The notes: generated from the sequence alone by a model not told the origin. 60,623 bases of DNA from an uncultured Pseudomonas sp. (GCF_946885955.1 NZ_CAMPHI010000033.1:1-60623); one strand, 5' to 3'; positions 49,157 to 59,554 are shown, counted from the first letter of the stretch. Made by a program: numbers and translations.

Positions 49157-50474
49157 ACAACTCAGCGCCACCGTCAGCGTGTCGAAGGGGCGCGCCCTGG
49201 CCCGTTTGCTCGGCTACAGCCTGATCGGCCTGCTGATCTTCTTCATGCCGTTCGACATCGGCGGGCGTTCGACCATTCTGCTCGACCACACCGCCAGCGC
49301 CTTACTCGTCCATGCCCGGCCGCTGGTGATCGGCATCGCACTGCTGTTCATGCTCTACGGCGCGCTGCAGCCCTGGTACAGCGGCAGCTGGCGCGGCGAC
49401 CTGACTCGTATGGTGTTCAGCGTGCTCAAGGTGGTCGGCCTGCTGATCGGCGTGGCCTACCTGTTCGGTGTCGGGCCGGCGGCCTTGTATCAGCCGGGCA
49501 TGTTGCCGTTCCTGTTCGACAAACTGGTGCTCAGCCTGGCGCTGATCGTGCCGCTCGGCGCCCTGGCCCTGGTGTTCCTGATCGGTTTCGGCCTGCTCGA
49601 ATTGGTCGGCGTGCTGATGCAGCCGGTGATGCGGCCGATCTGGCGCACCCCTGGCAAATCGGCGATCGATGCGGTGGCCTCGTTCGTCGGCAGCTACTCG
49701 GTCGGCTTGCTGATCACCGACCGCATGTACCGCCAGGGCCATTACAGCGTGCGTGAGGCGGCGATCATCGCCACCGGTTTCTCCACGGTGTCGGCGCCAT
49801 TCATGGTGATCATCGCCAAGACCCTCGGCCTGATGGACATCTGGAACCTGTATTTCTGGAGCGCGATGCTGGTCACCTTCAGCGTCACCGCGGTCAGTGC
49901 GCGCATCTATCCGTTGTCGCGTCTGCCGTCCGAGAGCCGCGCCGAGCCGTCCTTGCCGGCCGGCGACAGCCGCATTGCCAGCGCCTGGCGCGCCGGTATC
50001 GAGCAAGCGGCCAGCGCTCCGTCGCTGCTCAGCGCGCTGCGCGAAACCTTTGTCGACGGCCTGCGCATGACCGCGGCGATCCTGCCGAGCATTCTCGCGG
50101 TCGGCCTGCTCGGGTTGCTGGCCGCCAAGTACACCCCGCTGTTCGATGCCATCGGCCTGCTGTTGTACCCGCTGGTCTGGCTGTTCGGCCTGGACCAGCC
50201 GATGACGGTTGCCGGCGCACTTTCCTCGGGGCTGGCGGAGATGTTCCTCCCGGCCATGCTGCTGAAAGACGCCGATACAGTGGTCAAGTTCGTCACCGCG
50301 ATCGTCTCGGTGAGCAGCGTGCTGTTCCTGTCCGCGTCGATTCCCTGCGTGCTCGCCACCCGGATTCCCCTGCGTTTGCGCGACCTGTTGCTGGTCTGGC
50401 TGCAACGCACCCTGTTGAGCCTGCTGTTCAGCATTCCGCTGGCCTACCTGGCGTATTACCTGGGCTGGCTGTAA
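49149..50474 (+). CDS. YjiH-family transporter in hut operon
   Basis: This 441-residue protein has about ten membrane segments and two Gate-like (nucleoside recognition) motifs, AVASFVGSYSVGLLITDRMYRQG (cut: SFVGSYSVGLLITDRMY) and ALSSGLAEMFLPAMLLKDAD. It belongs to the YjiH family. Placed between hutG and hutU it probably imports histidine, urocanate or imidazole propionate, in place of the usual HutT amino-acid permease. Substrate is inferred from position only. Confidence 0.82.
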   Translation: MSEQLSATVSVSKGRALARLLGYSLIGLLIFFMPFDIGGRSTILLDHTASALLVHARPLVIGIALLFMLYGALQPWYSGSWRGDLTRMVFSVLKVVGLLIGVAYLFGVGPAALYQPGMLPFLFDKLVLSLALIVPLGALALVFLIGFGLLELVGVLMQPVMRPIWRTPGKSAIDAVASFVGSYSVGLLITDRMYRQGHYSVREAAIIATGFSTVSAPFMVIIAKTLGLMDIWNLYFWSAMLVTFSVTAVSARIYPLSRLPSESRAEPSLPAGDSRIASAWRAGIEQAASAPSLLSALRETFVDGLRMTAAILPSILAVGLLGLLAAKYTPLFDAIGLLLYPLVWLFGLDQPMTVAGALSSGLAEMFLPAMLLKDADTVVKFVTAIVSVSSVLFLSASIPCVLATRIPLRLRDLLLVWLQRTLLSLLFSIPLAYLAYYLGWL

Positions 50475-50513
50475 GCCGCCTGCCGTCACCGAATTTGTAG
50501 AGAGGAGCCTGAG

Positions 50514-52196
50514 ATGACCCGTTTCCGCGACACCGAAATCCGCGCCGCCCGCGGTACCACGCTGACCGCCAAGAGCTGGCTGACCGAAGCGCCGTTGCGC
50601 ATGCTGATGAACAACCTCGACCCGGAAGTGGCCGAGAACCCCAAGGAACTGGTGGTGTACGGTGGCATCGGCCGCGCCGCGCGCAACTGGGAATGCTTCG
50701 ACAAGATCGTCGAGGTGCTGACCCGCCTGGAAGACAACCAGACCCTGCTGATCCAGTCCGGCAAACCGGTCGGTGTGTTCGAAACCCACAAGGATGCGCC
50801 GCGCGTACTGCTCGCCAACTCCAACCTGGTGCCGCACTGGGCCAATTGGGAGCATTTCAACGAACTGGATCGCAAAGGCCTGGCGATGTACGGACAGATG
50901 ACCGCCGGCAGCTGGATCTATATCGGCAGCCAGGGCATCGTCCAGGGCACCTATGAAACCTTCGTCGAAGCCGGGCGCCAGCACTACGGCGGCAGCCTCA
51001 AGGGTAAGTGGGTGCTGACCGCCGGCCTCGGCGGCATGGGTGGCGCGCAGCCGCTGGCGGCGACCCTGGCCGGCGCTTGTTCGCTGAATATCGAATGCCA
51101 GCAATCGCGCATCGATTTCCGCCTGAAGACCCGTTATGTCGACGAGCAGGCCACTGATCTGGACGACGCCCTGGCGCGCATCGACAAATACACCGGCGAA
51201 GGCAAGGCGATCTCCATCGCGCTGTGCGGCAACGCCGCCGAGATTCTTCCGGAACTGGTTCGTCGCGGCGTGCGTCCGGACATGGTCACCGACCAGACCA
51301 GCGCCCACGACCCACGCCACGGCTACCTGCCGGCGGGCTGGAGCTGGGACGAGTACGTCGCCCGCGGCAAGACCGAGGAAGCTCTGGTGGTCAAGGCCGC
51401 CAAGCAATCCATGGCCGTGCATGTGCGCGCCATGCTGGCTTTCCAGCAGATGGGCGTGCCGACATTCGACTACGGCAACAACATTCGTCAGATGGCGCTG
51501 GAAGAGGGCGTCGACAACGCCTTCGACTTCCCCGGCTTCGTCCCGGCCTATATCCGCCCGCTGTTCTGCCAGGGTATCGGCCCGTTCCGCTGGGTGGCGC
51601 TGTCCGGCGACCCTGAAGACATCTACAAGACCGACGCCAAGGTCAAGGAGCTGATCCCCGACGACGTCCATCTGCACAACTGGCTGGACATGGCCCGCGA
51701 GCGCATCAGCTTCCAGGGTCTGCCGGCGCGCATCTGCTGGGTCGGCCTGAAGGACCGCGCGCGCCTGGCCCAGGCGTTCAACGACATGGTTGCCAGCGGC
51801 GAGCTGAAGGCGCCGATCGTGATCGGTCGTGACCACCTCGACTCGGGCTCGGTGGCCAGCCCCAACCGCGAAACCGAATCGATGCAGGATGGCTCCGACG
51901 CGGTGTCCGACTGGCCGTTGCTCAACGCCCTGCTGAATACCGCGGGCGGCGCGACCTGGGTATCGTTGCACCACGGCGGCGGTGTAGGCATGGGCTATTC
52001 GCAGCACTCCGGGGTGGTCATAGTGGCCGACGGCACGCCGGAAGCCCGCGCCCGCCTCGGCCGGGTACTGCGTAACGACCCCGGCACCGGGGTGATGCGC
52101 CATGCCGATGCCGGTTATGACATTGCTATCGATTGCGCCCGCGAGCAGGGTCTGGACCTGCCGATGATCGCCGCCACCCAAGGAGCCAAAGCATGA
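50514..52196 (+). CDS. hutU: Urocanase
   Basis: This 560-residue enzyme hydrates urocanate to imidazolonepropionate using NAD+. The family motifs [11 protein letters not shown] near the N-terminus, [21 protein letters not shown] cut here as [22 protein letters not shown] (NAD loop) and [13 protein letters not shown] near the end are all present. AGGAG precedes the ATG; the stop overlaps the hutH start (ATGA). Confidence 0.97.
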   Translation: MTRFRDTEIRAARGTTLTAKSWLTEAPLRMLMNNLDPEVAENPKELVVYGGIGRAARNWECFDKIVEVLTRLEDNQTLLIQSGKPVGVFETHKDAPRVLLANSNLVPHWANWEHFNELDRKGLAMYGQMTAGSWIYIGSQGIVQGTYETFVEAGRQHYGGSLKGKWVLTAGLGGMGGAQPLAATLAGACSLNIECQQSRIDFRLKTRYVDEQATDLDDALARIDKYTGEGKAISIALCGNAAEILPELVRRGVRPDMVTDQTSAHDPRHGYLPAGWSWDEYVARGKTEEALVVKAAKQSMAVHVRAMLAFQQMGVPTFDYGNNIRQMALEEGVDNAFDFPGFVPAYIRPLFCQGIGPFRWVALSGDPEDIYKTDAKVKELIPDDVHLHNWLDMARERISFQGLPARICWVGLKDRARLAQAFNDMVASGELKAPIVIGRDHLDSGSVASPNRETESMQDGSDAVSDWPLLNALLNTAGGATWVSLHHGGGVGMGYSQHSGVVIVADGTPEARARLGRVLRNDPGTGVMRHADAGYDIAIDCAREQGLDLPMIAATQGAKA

Positions 52197-53725
52197 GCCT
52201 GTTCACCCTGACCCCCGGCCAACTGAGCCTGGCCCAGCTGCGCGCGGCCTACCAGAACCCGCTCAAACTGCACCTGGATGACAGCGCCCATGCCGGCATC
52301 GAAGCCAGCGTCGCCTGCGTCAATGCGATCATCGCCGAGGACCGCACCGCCTACGGCATCAATACCGGCTTCGGCCTGCTGGCCTCGACCCGGATCGCCA
52401 GCCAGGACCTGGAAAAGCTGCAGCGCTCGCTGGTGCTGTCCCATGCCGCCGGTATCGGCGAGCCGCTGGACGACGCCATGGTGCGGCTGATCATGCTGCT
52501 CAAGGTCAACAGCCTGGCGCGCGGTTTCTCCGGCATCCGCCTGAAGGTGATTGAAGCGCTGATCGCCCTGATCAACGCCGAGGTCTATCCGCACATCCCG
52601 CTCAAGGGCTCGGTCGGCGCCTCCGGCGACCTGGCGCCGCTGGCGCATATGTCGCTGCTATTGCTCGGCGAAAGCCAGGCGCGGCACAAAGGCCAGTGGC
52701 TGCCGGCGAGCGAGGCGCTGGCGATCGCCGGCCTGGAACCCATGACCCTGGCGGCCAAGGAAGGGTTGGCCCTGCTCAACGGCACCCAGGTGTCGACCGC
52801 CTACGCGTTGCGCGGGTTGTTCGAGGCCGAGGACCTGTTCGCTGCCGCCACCGTCTGCGGCGGCCTGACCGTCGAGGCCGCGCTGGGTTCGCGGGCGCCC
52901 TTCGATGCGCGCATCCATGCCGCCCGTGGTCAGCGCGGACAGATCGACGCCGCGAGCATTTATCGCCATCTGCTCGGCGACAGCAGCGAGGTCGGCCGTT
53001 CCCACCAGGCCTGCGACAAGGTGCAGGATCCCTACTCGCTGCGCTGCCAGCCGCAAGTCATGGGCGCCTGCCTGACCCAGTTGCGCCAGGCCGCCGAAGT
53101 GCTGGCGGTGGAAGCCAACGCGGTGTCCGACAACCCGCTGGTATTCGCCGCAGAAGGCGATGTGATTTCCGGTGGTAACTTCCACGCCGAGCCGGTGGCC
53201 ATGGCCGCCGACAACATCGCCCTGGCGATCGCCGAAATCGGCGCGCTGAGCGAGCGGCGCACCTCGCTGATGATGGACAAGCATATGTCGCAGCTGCCGC
53301 CATTTCTGGTGGCCAACGGCGGGGTCAATTCCGGTTTCATGATCGCCCAGGTCACCGCCGCCGCATTGGCCAGCGAGAACAAGGCCCTGGCCCACCCGCA
53401 CAGTGTCGACAGTCTGCCGACTTCGGCCAACCAGGAAGATCACGTGTCCATGGCCCCGGCCGCCGGCAAGCGCCTGTGGGAAATGGCCGCCAACACCCGT
53501 GGCGTGCTGGCCATCGAGTGGCTCGGCGCCTGCCAGGGCCTGGACTTCCGCGAAGGGTTGAAAAGCTCGCCGCTGCTCGAACAGGCGCGCCAGGCGTTGC
53601 GGGCCCAGGTGCCGTACTACGTCGAGGACCGCTTCTTCGCCCCGGACATCGCCGCCGCCGATGCCCTGCTCGGCGAACGGGTACTGACCGCGCTGTTGCC
53701 AGCCGGGATCTTGCCGTCCGCGTGA
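52193..53725 (+). CDS. hutH: Histidine ammonia-lyase
   Basis: This 510-residue enzyme removes ammonia from histidine to make urocanate. The Ala-Ser-Gly triad that forms the MIO cofactor is at 143-145 in [20 protein letters not shown] at 57-61 and the GNFHAEP region near 345 are family hallmarks. The ATG at 52193 follows AAGGAG. Confidence 0.97.
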   Translation: MSLFTLTPGQLSLAQLRAAYQNPLKLHLDDSAHAGIEASVACVNAIIAEDRTAYGINTGFGLLASTRIASQDLEKLQRSLVLSHAAGIGEPLDDAMVRLIMLLKVNSLARGFSGIRLKVIEALIALINAEVYPHIPLKGSVGASGDLAPLAHMSLLLLGESQARHKGQWLPASEALAIAGLEPMTLAAKEGLALLNGTQVSTAYALRGLFEAEDLFAAATVCGGLTVEAALGSRAPFDARIHAARGQRGQIDAASIYRHLLGDSSEVGRSHQACDKVQDPYSLRCQPQVMGACLTQLRQAAEVLAVEANAVSDNPLVFAAEGDVISGGNFHAEPVAMAADNIALAIAEIGALSERRTSLMMDKHMSQLPPFLVANGGVNSGFMIAQVTAAALASENKALAHPHSVDSLPTSANQEDHVSMAPAAGKRLWEMAANTRGVLAIEWLGACQGLDFREGLKSSPLLEQARQALRAQVPYYVEDRFFAPDIAAADALLGERVLTALLPAGILPSA

Positions 53726-53846
53726 TCCCGCTCGGGCGTCGCCGCCCCGGGGCTCGAGTCTGGGCCCCGGCGCGGCATCTCGGCGTACGTCGCCAGCGGC
53801 AGGACGCGCTATCATCCGCGCATCGGGCGTAACCCAAGGAGCCGCT

Positions 53847-54557
53847 GTGACCAGTCCCACCCCGCGCTACAAGGCGATCGAAGAATTCCTTCTGGAGCGT
53901 ATCCGCAGCGGCGTCTTTCCGGTCAACCATCAGATTCCCGCGGAGGAGCAACTGGCGCGGGATTTCGGCGTCAGCCGGATGACCGCGAACAAGGCGATCC
54001 GCGATCTGGTGCAGAAGGGTTACCTGATCCGTCAGGCCGGGCTCGGCACCTTCGTCACCGACCGCAAGGCCGAATCCTCGCTGCATGAAGTGCTGAACAT
54101 CGCCGCCGAAGTCCGCGGCCGCGGCAACGATTACAGCAACCTGATCCTGCGCTGCGAGGCGATCGAGGCGGACGACGAAGTCGCCCTGCGCCTCGGCGTA
54201 CGCGTCGGTACGCCGACCTTCCACAGCATCCTGGTGCACCGCGAGAATGGCCTGCCGATCCAGCTCGAGGATCGCTACGTCAACCCGCGCTGGGTGCCGA
54301 ACTACCTGGAAACCGACTTCGCCCGGTACACGCCGAACGAAGTGCTGGTCGCCGCCTGCCCGATTTCCGATGTCGAGCACGTGGTCGAGGCGGTGCTGGC
54401 CGATGGGCAAACCGCTGAATGGCTGGCTATGGACCCCGCCACCCCCTGCCTGAGCATGATCCGCCGCACCTGGTCGGACGATCACCTGGTCAGCTATGCA
54501 CGGCTGATTCATCCCGGGGACAGGTACAAGCTGCGCTCGGCGTTGCGGCGCGGCTAG
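53847..54557 (+). CDS. hutC: Histidine utilisation repressor HutC
   Basis: This 236-residue GntR/HutC-family repressor starts with GTG after AAGGAG. The winged helix (about 10-75, FPVNHQIPAEEQLARDFGVSRMT cut as IPAEEQLARDFGVSRMT) precedes a UTRA ligand domain. It should bind the two TGTATATACA sites before hutI and be released by urocanate. The 121-base gap after hutH contains a GC-rich inverted repeat but no obvious promoter. Confidence 0.95.
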   Translation: MTSPTPRYKAIEEFLLERIRSGVFPVNHQIPAEEQLARDFGVSRMTANKAIRDLVQKGYLIRQAGLGTFVTDRKAESSLHEVLNIAAEVRGRGNDYSNLILRCEAIEADDEVALRLGVRVGTPTFHSILVHRENGLPIQLEDRYVNPRWVPNYLETDFARYTPNEVLVAACPISDVEHVVEAVLADGQTAEWLAMDPATPCLSMIRRTWSDDHLVSYARLIHPGDRYKLRSALRRG

Positions 54558-54596
54558 GACAGCTCGCCCCACGGCCGGAGCGGTTCGCAGAAATCT

Positions 54597-54709
54597 GTAG
54601 CCCGGATGCAATCCGGGAATGTTTTGTCGGCTCCAGATTTCCCCCGGATTTCATCCGGGCTACGGGACCGCGTGTCTGCTCGTAGCCCGGATTGCGCTGC
54701 GCAGCTACG
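54597..54709. repeat. Cluster of three REP-like palindromes
   Basis: Copies lie at 54597-54618, 54641-54663 (inverted) and 54681-54709. The first is identical to 6577-6598. The cluster occupies the convergent space between hutC and the DUF3392 gene and may act as a bidirectional mRNA stabiliser or terminator. Confidence 0.8.
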
Positions 54710-54729
54710 GAGGCTAATCCAGCGCGGCG

Positions 54730-55053
54730 CTAGCTACGATCCGCCAACACGCCAATCAGGAAGAACACCAGCAACAGCACCGGCGCCAGGGTGTAGTTGT
54801 TGAAGTGGCCGAGACCCTGGGACAGCCAGGGGGTGAGGAAGACCATCGCCAGGCCATAGCCGACCGCGCAGACCAGCACGAAAATCAGGGTGCGGAAGAA
54901 GAAATTCAGCCCGCTGATCGAGCGTTGCACCCAGGCATTGATGCCGGGGCCGAAGAGTACGAACAGCGTGGCCATGATCGCCAGGGAGATGTCGTACAGG
55001 TGGCTGCGGCTCCAGCGTGACAGGGTGGCGATCAGGTCGAGTAGCAGGTCCAT
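54730..55053 (-). CDS. DUF3392 membrane protein
   Basis: This 107-residue protein has three predicted membrane helices. The N-terminus MDLLLDLIATLSRWSRSHLYDIS is typical of DUF3392. Function is unknown. It lies downstream of hemW, an order I remember from P. aeruginosa. Confidence 0.88.
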   Translation of the reverse strand: MDLLLDLIATLSRWSRSHLYDISLAIMATLFVLFGPGINAWVQRSISGLNFFFRTLIFVLVCAVGYGLAMVFLTPWLSQGLGHFNNYTLAPVLLLVFFLIGVLADRS

Positions 55054-55087
55054 CCAGTTTCCTTAGCCTTCGATGCGCAAGGCGGTT

Positions 55088-56302
55088 TCAGGGTAGAAAG
55101 TGTTGCAGCAGGTCATTGAGAAACAGCTGGCCTTCGCGGGTCGCGCTCAGGCGCGCCGGGTCGGTATGCATCAGCCCGCGCGCTTGCGCTTCCTCGCGCG
55201 CGGCGGCGAGCAGGGTTTGGGGCAGGCCGGTGCGTTGGCTGAAGAGTTCGCTGGCGACACCGTCGGTGAGGCGCAGCACGTTCATCAGGAATTCGAAGGG
55301 CAGCTCGTCCGCGCTCAGCACGCGTTCGCCGGCGCTGAAGCGCTTGCCGCTATCCAGATAGTCCTTGGGCAGGCGGGTTTTCCAGGCGCGCTGAATAGTG
55401 CCATCCGGGGCGCTCAGTTTGGCGTGGGCGCCGGCACCGATGCCGAGGAAGTCGCCGAAGCTCCAGTAGTTGAGGTTATGCCGCGCCGCCTTGCCGGCTT
55501 GGGCGTAGGCGGAGACCTCATACTGCGCGTAGCCATGCTCTGCGAGTAATGCCTGACCGGCTTCCTGGATATCCCAGAGGATATCGTCCTCGGGCATCGG
55601 TGGCGGCTGGTTCCAAAACACCGTATTCGGCTCGACGGTCAGCTGATACCAAGACAGGTGCGTCGGCTGCTGGGCGATGGCGATGCGCAGGTCGCTCAGG
55701 GCGTCTTCGATCGACTGGTCCGGCAGGCCGTGCATCAGGTCCAGGTTGAAGTTGTCGAAACCGGCGGCGCGGGCCATATCCGCGGCGCGCACCGCCTCGT
55801 CGCCATCGTGGATGCGCCCCAGGGCCTTGAGTTTTTCCGCCTGGAAGCTCTGCACACCGATCGACAGGCGATTGATCCCGAGCGCGCGGTAATCGCGGAA
55901 CTTGGCTTGCTCGAAGGTGCCGGGGTTGGCTTCCAGGGTGATTTCGATATCGGCGGCGAACGGGATACGCCGTTCGACACCTTGCAGCAGGCGGCCGATG
56001 GCCTTGGCGGAAAACAGGCTGGGAGTGCCACCGCCGAAGAAGACCGAGGTCAGCGGACGCTGGTGCACCCGTGGCAAATCCTCATCGAGGTCGGCGAGCA
56101 GCGCGTCGACGTATTCTTCTTCCGGCAACGTCGGCCCGGCGGCGTGGGAGTTGAAGTCGCAATAGGGGCACTTCTTCACGCACCAGGGGATATGGATATA
56201 GAGCGCCAGGGGCGGCAGCTCGAAGCTGCAAGCCGCAAGCTGCACGCGATCCGCGGTGCTTCTACTTGCGGCTTGAGGCTTGCCACCTGCCGCTGCTTTC
56301 AT
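55088..56302 (-). CDS. hemW: Radical-SAM heme chaperone HemW
   Basis: This 404-residue protein has the radical-SAM CxxxCxxC as CVKKCPYC (about 40-48) and the HemW C-terminal domain; it binds heme and was long mislabelled oxygen-independent coproporphyrinogen oxidase. The first about 28 residues are atypical and are encoded by a REP-like palindrome; the family proper starts near [13 protein letters not shown]. Its ATG overlaps the rdgB stop (ATGA). Confidence 0.93.
   Translation of the reverse strand: MKAAAGGKPQAASRSTADRVQLAACSFELPPLALYIHIPWCVKKCPYCDFNSHAAGPTLPEEEYVDALLADLDEDLPRVHQRPLTSVFFGGGTPSLFSAKAIGRLLQGVERRIPFAADIEITLEANPGTFEQAKFRDYRALGINRLSIGVQSFQAEKLKALGRIHDGDEAVRAADMARAAGFDNFNLDLMHGLPDQSIEDALSDLRIAIAQQPTHLSWYQLTVEPNTVFWNQPPPMPEDDILWDIQEAGQALLAEHGYAQYEVSAYAQAGKAARHNLNYWSFGDFLGIGAGAHAKLSAPDGTIQRAWKTRLPKDYLDSGKRFSAGERVLSADELPFEFLMNVLRLTDGVASELFSQRTGLPQTLLAAAREEAQARGLMHTDPARLSATREGQLFLNDLLQHFLP
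56229..56275. repeat. REP-like palindrome inside hemW 5' end
   Basis: CAAGCCGCAAG (56229-56239) and CTTGCGGCTTG (56265-56275) are perfect inverted copies separated by 25 bases. This type of AAGCTGCAAGCCGC repeat is frequent between genes in pseudomonads. Here it lies within the first 25 codons of hemW and is read through in frame. Confidence 0.8.
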
Positions 56303-56892
56303 AGGCCCAATCGCTGCTTGAGCAGGGCCATGGCCCGGGCGCGATGGCTGAGCTGGTTCTTATCGGCGGAGGCCATTTCGGCGCTGGAGCATTCGCGTTC
56401 GGCCACCCAGAACAGCGGGTCGTAACCAAAACCGTTTGCGCCTTGCGCCGCATGCAGGATGCTCCCGTGCCAGAGCCCTTCGCAGACGATCGGCAGCGGG
56501 TCTTCGGCGTGTCGCACCAAGGCCAGGCAGCAGACGAACTGGGCACCGCGCTCGGCATCCGGTACGCCTTGCAACGCCTCGAGCAGTTTGGCGTTGTTCG
56601 CCGCATCGCCCTGGCCGTCGGCATAACGTGCCGAATAGATGCCCGGTGCACCGCCGAGTGCATCCACCGCCAGGCCGGAGTCGTCGGCCAGCGCCGGAAA
56701 ACCGGATACCCGGGCGGCATGACGGGCCTTGAGAATGGCGTTTTCGATAAACGACAGGCCGGTTTCCTCTGGCTCCACGTCGCTGAACTCGCCGATGGCG
56801 CGCACCCGCACGGCATCGCCGAGCATGGCCTGGAGTTCCTTGAGTTTGCCGGGGTTATGACTGGCCAGCACCAGTTGCTTGAATTTCATCAT
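56299..56892 (-). CDS. rdgB: XTP/dITP pyrophosphatase RdgB
   Basis: This 197-residue house-cleaning enzyme hydrolyses non-canonical purine triphosphates. The [10 protein letters not shown] motif at the N-terminus and the [23 protein letters not shown] stretch (cut: [19 protein letters not shown]) are canonical. It overlaps both neighbours by four bases (ATGA). Confidence 0.96.
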   Translation of the reverse strand: MMKFKQLVLASHNPGKLKELQAMLGDAVRVRAIGEFSDVEPEETGLSFIENAILKARHAARVSGFPALADDSGLAVDALGGAPGIYSARYADGQGDAANNAKLLEALQGVPDAERGAQFVCCLALVRHAEDPLPIVCEGLWHGSILHAAQGANGFGYDPLFWVAERECSSAEMASADKNQLSHRARAMALLKQRLGL

Positions 56893-57308
56893 TCGTCTGG
56901 GAAAAATTCCTGGTCGAAGTTGAAGCTGTGTGCCACGCCATCGGGACCGGTGAGGTTGATGGTGAAACGCAGCATTTCGCGTTGGCTAAAGGGGAACTGC
57001 GCCAGGTAGTAGATGGCGCTGCCTTCGGTGATCTGCTTGAAATCCAGGGGATGGCTGCGCCCGACCAGGTCCTTGACCTCGCCGCCAACCTGGGCGGTGG
57101 TCGCTTCGCCAGACTGGCGCGCCGAGATATTCACCACGCCCAGCGTCTTGCTGCGCACCAGACCGTTGGCGGCGGCGATATCGGGCTGCAGGAAGCCGGA
57201 ATTGAAGGCGCTGTAATGCACATCCAGGTCGCCGAAGCTCTGCTTGCGCTCGGCAGCGGCGGGCAGGCTCAGGCATAAGGCGAGTAGAGCGAAGACTATG
57301 CGGTTCAT
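56889..57308 (-). CDS. DUF4426 periplasmic protein
   Basis: This 139-residue protein has a signal peptide ([20 protein letters not shown]) and a DUF4426 beta-rich domain. Function is unknown. It sits between metW and rdgB as in other pseudomonads. Confidence 0.9.
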   Translation of the reverse strand: MNRIVFALLALCLSLPAAAERKQSFGDLDVHYSAFNSGFLQPDIAAANGLVRSKTLGVVNISARQSGEATTAQVGGEVKDLVGRSHPLDFKQITEGSAIYYLAQFPFSQREMLRFTINLTGPDGVAHSFNFDQEFFPDE

Positions 57309-57343
57309 CGGGGTTCTCCTGTGGATGACTACAGCTCGACGCT

Positions 57344-57964
57344 TCAGATGGCGGCCGGAGCGTCCGTGACGGCGGGGCCGCTGATCCGATAGATGCCGAT
57401 TTCACCTAACAGATTAGGCCAAATCCGGCTGGCCCAACCATGGCGGTGGTCGCGATCCACGGCCAGGCGATCCATGACCTTGGCATCTTGCGCGTGGCAC
57501 AGGCGTTCGAAGTCCTCGAAGGTGCAGAAGTGGATATTCGGCGTGTTGTACCAGGTGTACGGCAGGAAGTCCGACACCGGCATGCGGCCCTTGGTGGTCA
57601 GGTACCAGCGGCAGCGCCAGTGGCCGAAATTAGGGAAGGTGATGATGCAGGTCTTGCCGACGCGGAGCATTTCCGCCAGCACCTTGTCGGGGTAGTGCAG
57701 GGCCTGCAGCGATTGGGTCATCACCACCACGTCGAAACTGTTGCTGGCGAAGTTGCCCAGGCCCTTGTCGAGGTTCTGCTCGATCACGTTGACGCCCTTG
57801 CTGACGCACTGGGCGATGTTGTCCGGATCGATTTCCAGGCCGTAGCCGCTGACCCCTTTGTGTTCGCCGAGCCAGCTGAGCAGCTCGCCATTACCGCAAC
57901 CCAGGTCGAGCACCCGGCTGCCGGCGGGAATCCATTCCTGAATGATGTCTAGGTCCGCTCGCAT
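57344..57964 (-). CDS. metW: MetW, methionine biosynthesis partner
   Basis: This 206-residue methyltransferase-fold protein has the SAM-like motif VLDLGCGNGELLSWL (about 17-31). MetW is required with MetX for homoserine acylation or methionine synthesis in Pseudomonas and related bacteria. It is three bases downstream of metX. Confidence 0.94.
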   Translation of the reverse strand: MRADLDIIQEWIPAGSRVLDLGCGNGELLSWLGEHKGVSGYGLEIDPDNIAQCVSKGVNVIEQNLDKGLGNFASNSFDVVVMTQSLQALHYPDKVLAEMLRVGKTCIITFPNFGHWRCRWYLTTKGRMPVSDFLPYTWYNTPNIHFCTFEDFERLCHAQDAKVMDRLAVDRDHRHGWASRIWPNLLGEIGIYRISGPAVTDAPAAI

Positions 57965-57967
57965 GGC

Positions 57968-59107
57968 TTACACCTGAATCCGTTTCATATAACTGTCGAA
58001 GGCCTGCAGATAGCGCGGGATGGGCATCAGAAAGGCGTCGTGGCCTTGCGGCGCGTCGATTTCCAGGTAACAGACGTTCTTCCGTGCGGCGGTCAGCGCG
58101 TCGACTATTTCCCGCGAGCGCGCTGGCGAGAAGCGCCAGTCGGTGGTGAACGACATCACGCAAAAGTCCGCACTGACATGGGCCAGGGTCTTGGCCAGGT
58201 CGCCGTCGTGGCTGGCCGCCGGATCGAAGTAGTCGAGGGCCTTGGTCATCAGCAGGTAGGTGTTGGCGTCGAAACGCCCGGAAAACTCTTCGCCCTGATA
58301 GCGCAGGTAGCTCTCGACCTGGAACTCGACGCTGTGGAAGTCGTAGTTGAGCTTCTCGCTCTTCAGCCCGCGGCCGAATTTCTCGCCCATGGCGTCGTCG
58401 GACAGGTAGGTGATATGGCCGACCATGCGCGCCAGCATCAAGCCACGCTTGGGAATCACCCCGTGTTCCTGGAAATGCCCGCCATGGAACTGCGGATCGG
58501 TGAGGATCGCCTGGCGCGCCACTTCGTTGAAGGCGATGTTCTGCGCCGAGAGTTTCGGCGCCGAGGCGATGGCCAGGCAGTGGCGGATGCGTTCGGGATA
58601 GCTGATCGCCCATTGCATGGCCTGCATGCCGCCAAGGCTGCCGCCGATCACTGCGGCCCACTGCGCGATGCCCAGGTTGTCGGCCAGACGCGCCTGGCTG
58701 TTGACCCAATCTTCCACGGTCATCACCGGGAAATCCGCGCCGAACGGCTTGCCGGTCTCCGGGTTGAGGCTGCTGGGGCCGGTCGAGCCGTTGCAGCCGC
58801 CGAGGTTGTTCAGGCTGACGACGAAAAACTTATTGGTATCGATCGGCTTGCCGGGGCCGATGCAGCTGTCCCACCAGCCGGGTTTGCGATCTTCCGCGCT
58901 GTGGTAACCGGCGGCATGGTGATGGCCGGACAAGGCATGGCAGATCAGCACCGCATTGCTGCGCGCTGCGTTCAACTCGCCATAGGTTTCGAAAATCAGT
59001 TGATAGTCGGCCAGGCTACGCCCGCACGCGAGCGCCAGGGGTTCGGCGAAATGCGCCACCTGGGGCGTTACCAGGCCAACAGAGTCCGGAGGAAAGGCAG
59101 TCGGCAT
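57968..59107 (-). CDS. metX: Homoserine O-acyltransferase MetX
   Basis: This 379-residue alpha/beta-hydrolase-fold enzyme activates homoserine, with succinyl-CoA in Pseudomonas by established work. The nucleophile Ser is in [10 protein letters not shown] (about 143-152), with the catalytic Asp and His near the C-terminus ([11 protein letters not shown]). [13 protein letters not shown] and the GLVTPQ N-terminus are typical. It is upstream of metW. Confidence 0.95.
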   Translation of the reverse strand: MPTAFPPDSVGLVTPQVAHFAEPLALACGRSLADYQLIFETYGELNAARSNAVLICHALSGHHHAAGYHSAEDRKPGWWDSCIGPGKPIDTNKFFVVSLNNLGGCNGSTGPSSLNPETGKPFGADFPVMTVEDWVNSQARLADNLGIAQWAAVIGGSLGGMQAMQWAISYPERIRHCLAIASAPKLSAQNIAFNEVARQAILTDPQFHGGHFQEHGVIPKRGLMLARMVGHITYLSDDAMGEKFGRGLKSEKLNYDFHSVEFQVESYLRYQGEEFSGRFDANTYLLMTKALDYFDPAASHDGDLAKTLAHVSADFCVMSFTTDWRFSPARSREIVDALTAARKNVCYLEIDAPQGHDAFLMPIPRYLQAFDSYMKRIQV

Positions 59108-59169
59108 CGACCCTGCTCTGAATAAAGGAATAGGAGGAGTGAAAAGAGTAAAGGCAGCAGTCTAAAGAG

Positions 59170-59202
59170 CGTCGCCCCACGCGGCAAGCGCGTGGGGCGA
59201 CG
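59170..59202 (-). promoter_or_regulatory. Perfect 14-bp hairpin upstream of metX
   Basis: Arms 59170-59183 and 59189-59202 are exact complements (CGTCGCCCCACGCG and its complement) around a five-base loop. It lies 63 bases upstream of the metX ATG and has no T run on either strand. It could be a REP-like element or part of a metX 5' leader. Confidence 0.6.
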
Positions 59203-59335
59203 GGTTGTTCGAGGTTTGCTAAAGGCCAACTGTGAGCGCAGGTATCGATTACGCCGTTATTGAAGTACTTGTCCATGCTGTCTATAGGCGTTAGAGTCCG
59301 CCCGTCACGGTCAATCCCGTGGCCGGGTGTGACAA

Positions 59336-59470
59336 CCTGAAATCTTCACGAAGGCGCGGTAGCGCCATAGCTGTATAGCCGGCGCTTTTTTTGTGCCCGG
59401 CTACCGCATTCTATGGTGGGCCGTGCGGGGCAGGCTTCGGCCTGGCCGGCTGTCCTTCGTGAGCCGGTTT
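59336..59470 (+). ncRNA. C4-type antisense RNA, phage/satellite-like
   Basis: The sequence has features I associate with C4/CI antisense RNAs of P1 and P4: CTATGGTGGGCCGTGCGGGG followed by a CAGGC-TTCG-GCCTG hairpin (59431-59444) and GCCGGC. An anti-Shine-Dalgarno box TCCTTCGTGA (59453-59462) can pair perfectly with TCACGAAGGA (59534-59543) in front of the next ORF, or with TCACGAAGG at 59346-59354. A second complementary pair is GCGGTAGC (59356-59363)/GCTACCGC (59400-59407). Confidence 0.6.
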
Positions 59471-59520
59471 GTCACCCCCGTACGGTCCGCCTCCCAAACC
59501 GTGTGACAACGGCTGGGTGA
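59413..59520 (+). CDS. Icd/Ash-like leader peptide overlapping C4-like RNA
   Basis: A 35-residue frame beginning MVGRAGQASAWPAV and ending VTTAG resembles the Ash/Icd-type peptides of P4-like satellites, whose reading frame overlaps the antisense RNA. The frame is open upstream to 59371. Whether the peptide or only the RNA matters is unknown. Confidence 0.45.
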   Translation: MVGRAGQASAWPAVLREPVCHPRTVRLPNRVTTAG

Positions 59521-59554
59521 CGGCTCCTTAAATTCACGAAGGAGCATAAGGATT

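Noticed and set aside
49302..52181. Very long minus-strand open frame (about 960 codons)
   Set aside because: It lies wholly antisense to the YjiH transporter and hutU, is rich in Gln, His and Arg as expected of a high-GC shadow frame, and has no family motif.
59108..59330. SAM-type riboswitch before metX
   Set aside because: Apart from one simple perfect hairpin I see none of the conserved core or pseudoknot sequences of SAM-I, SAM-II or SAM-IV riboswitches.
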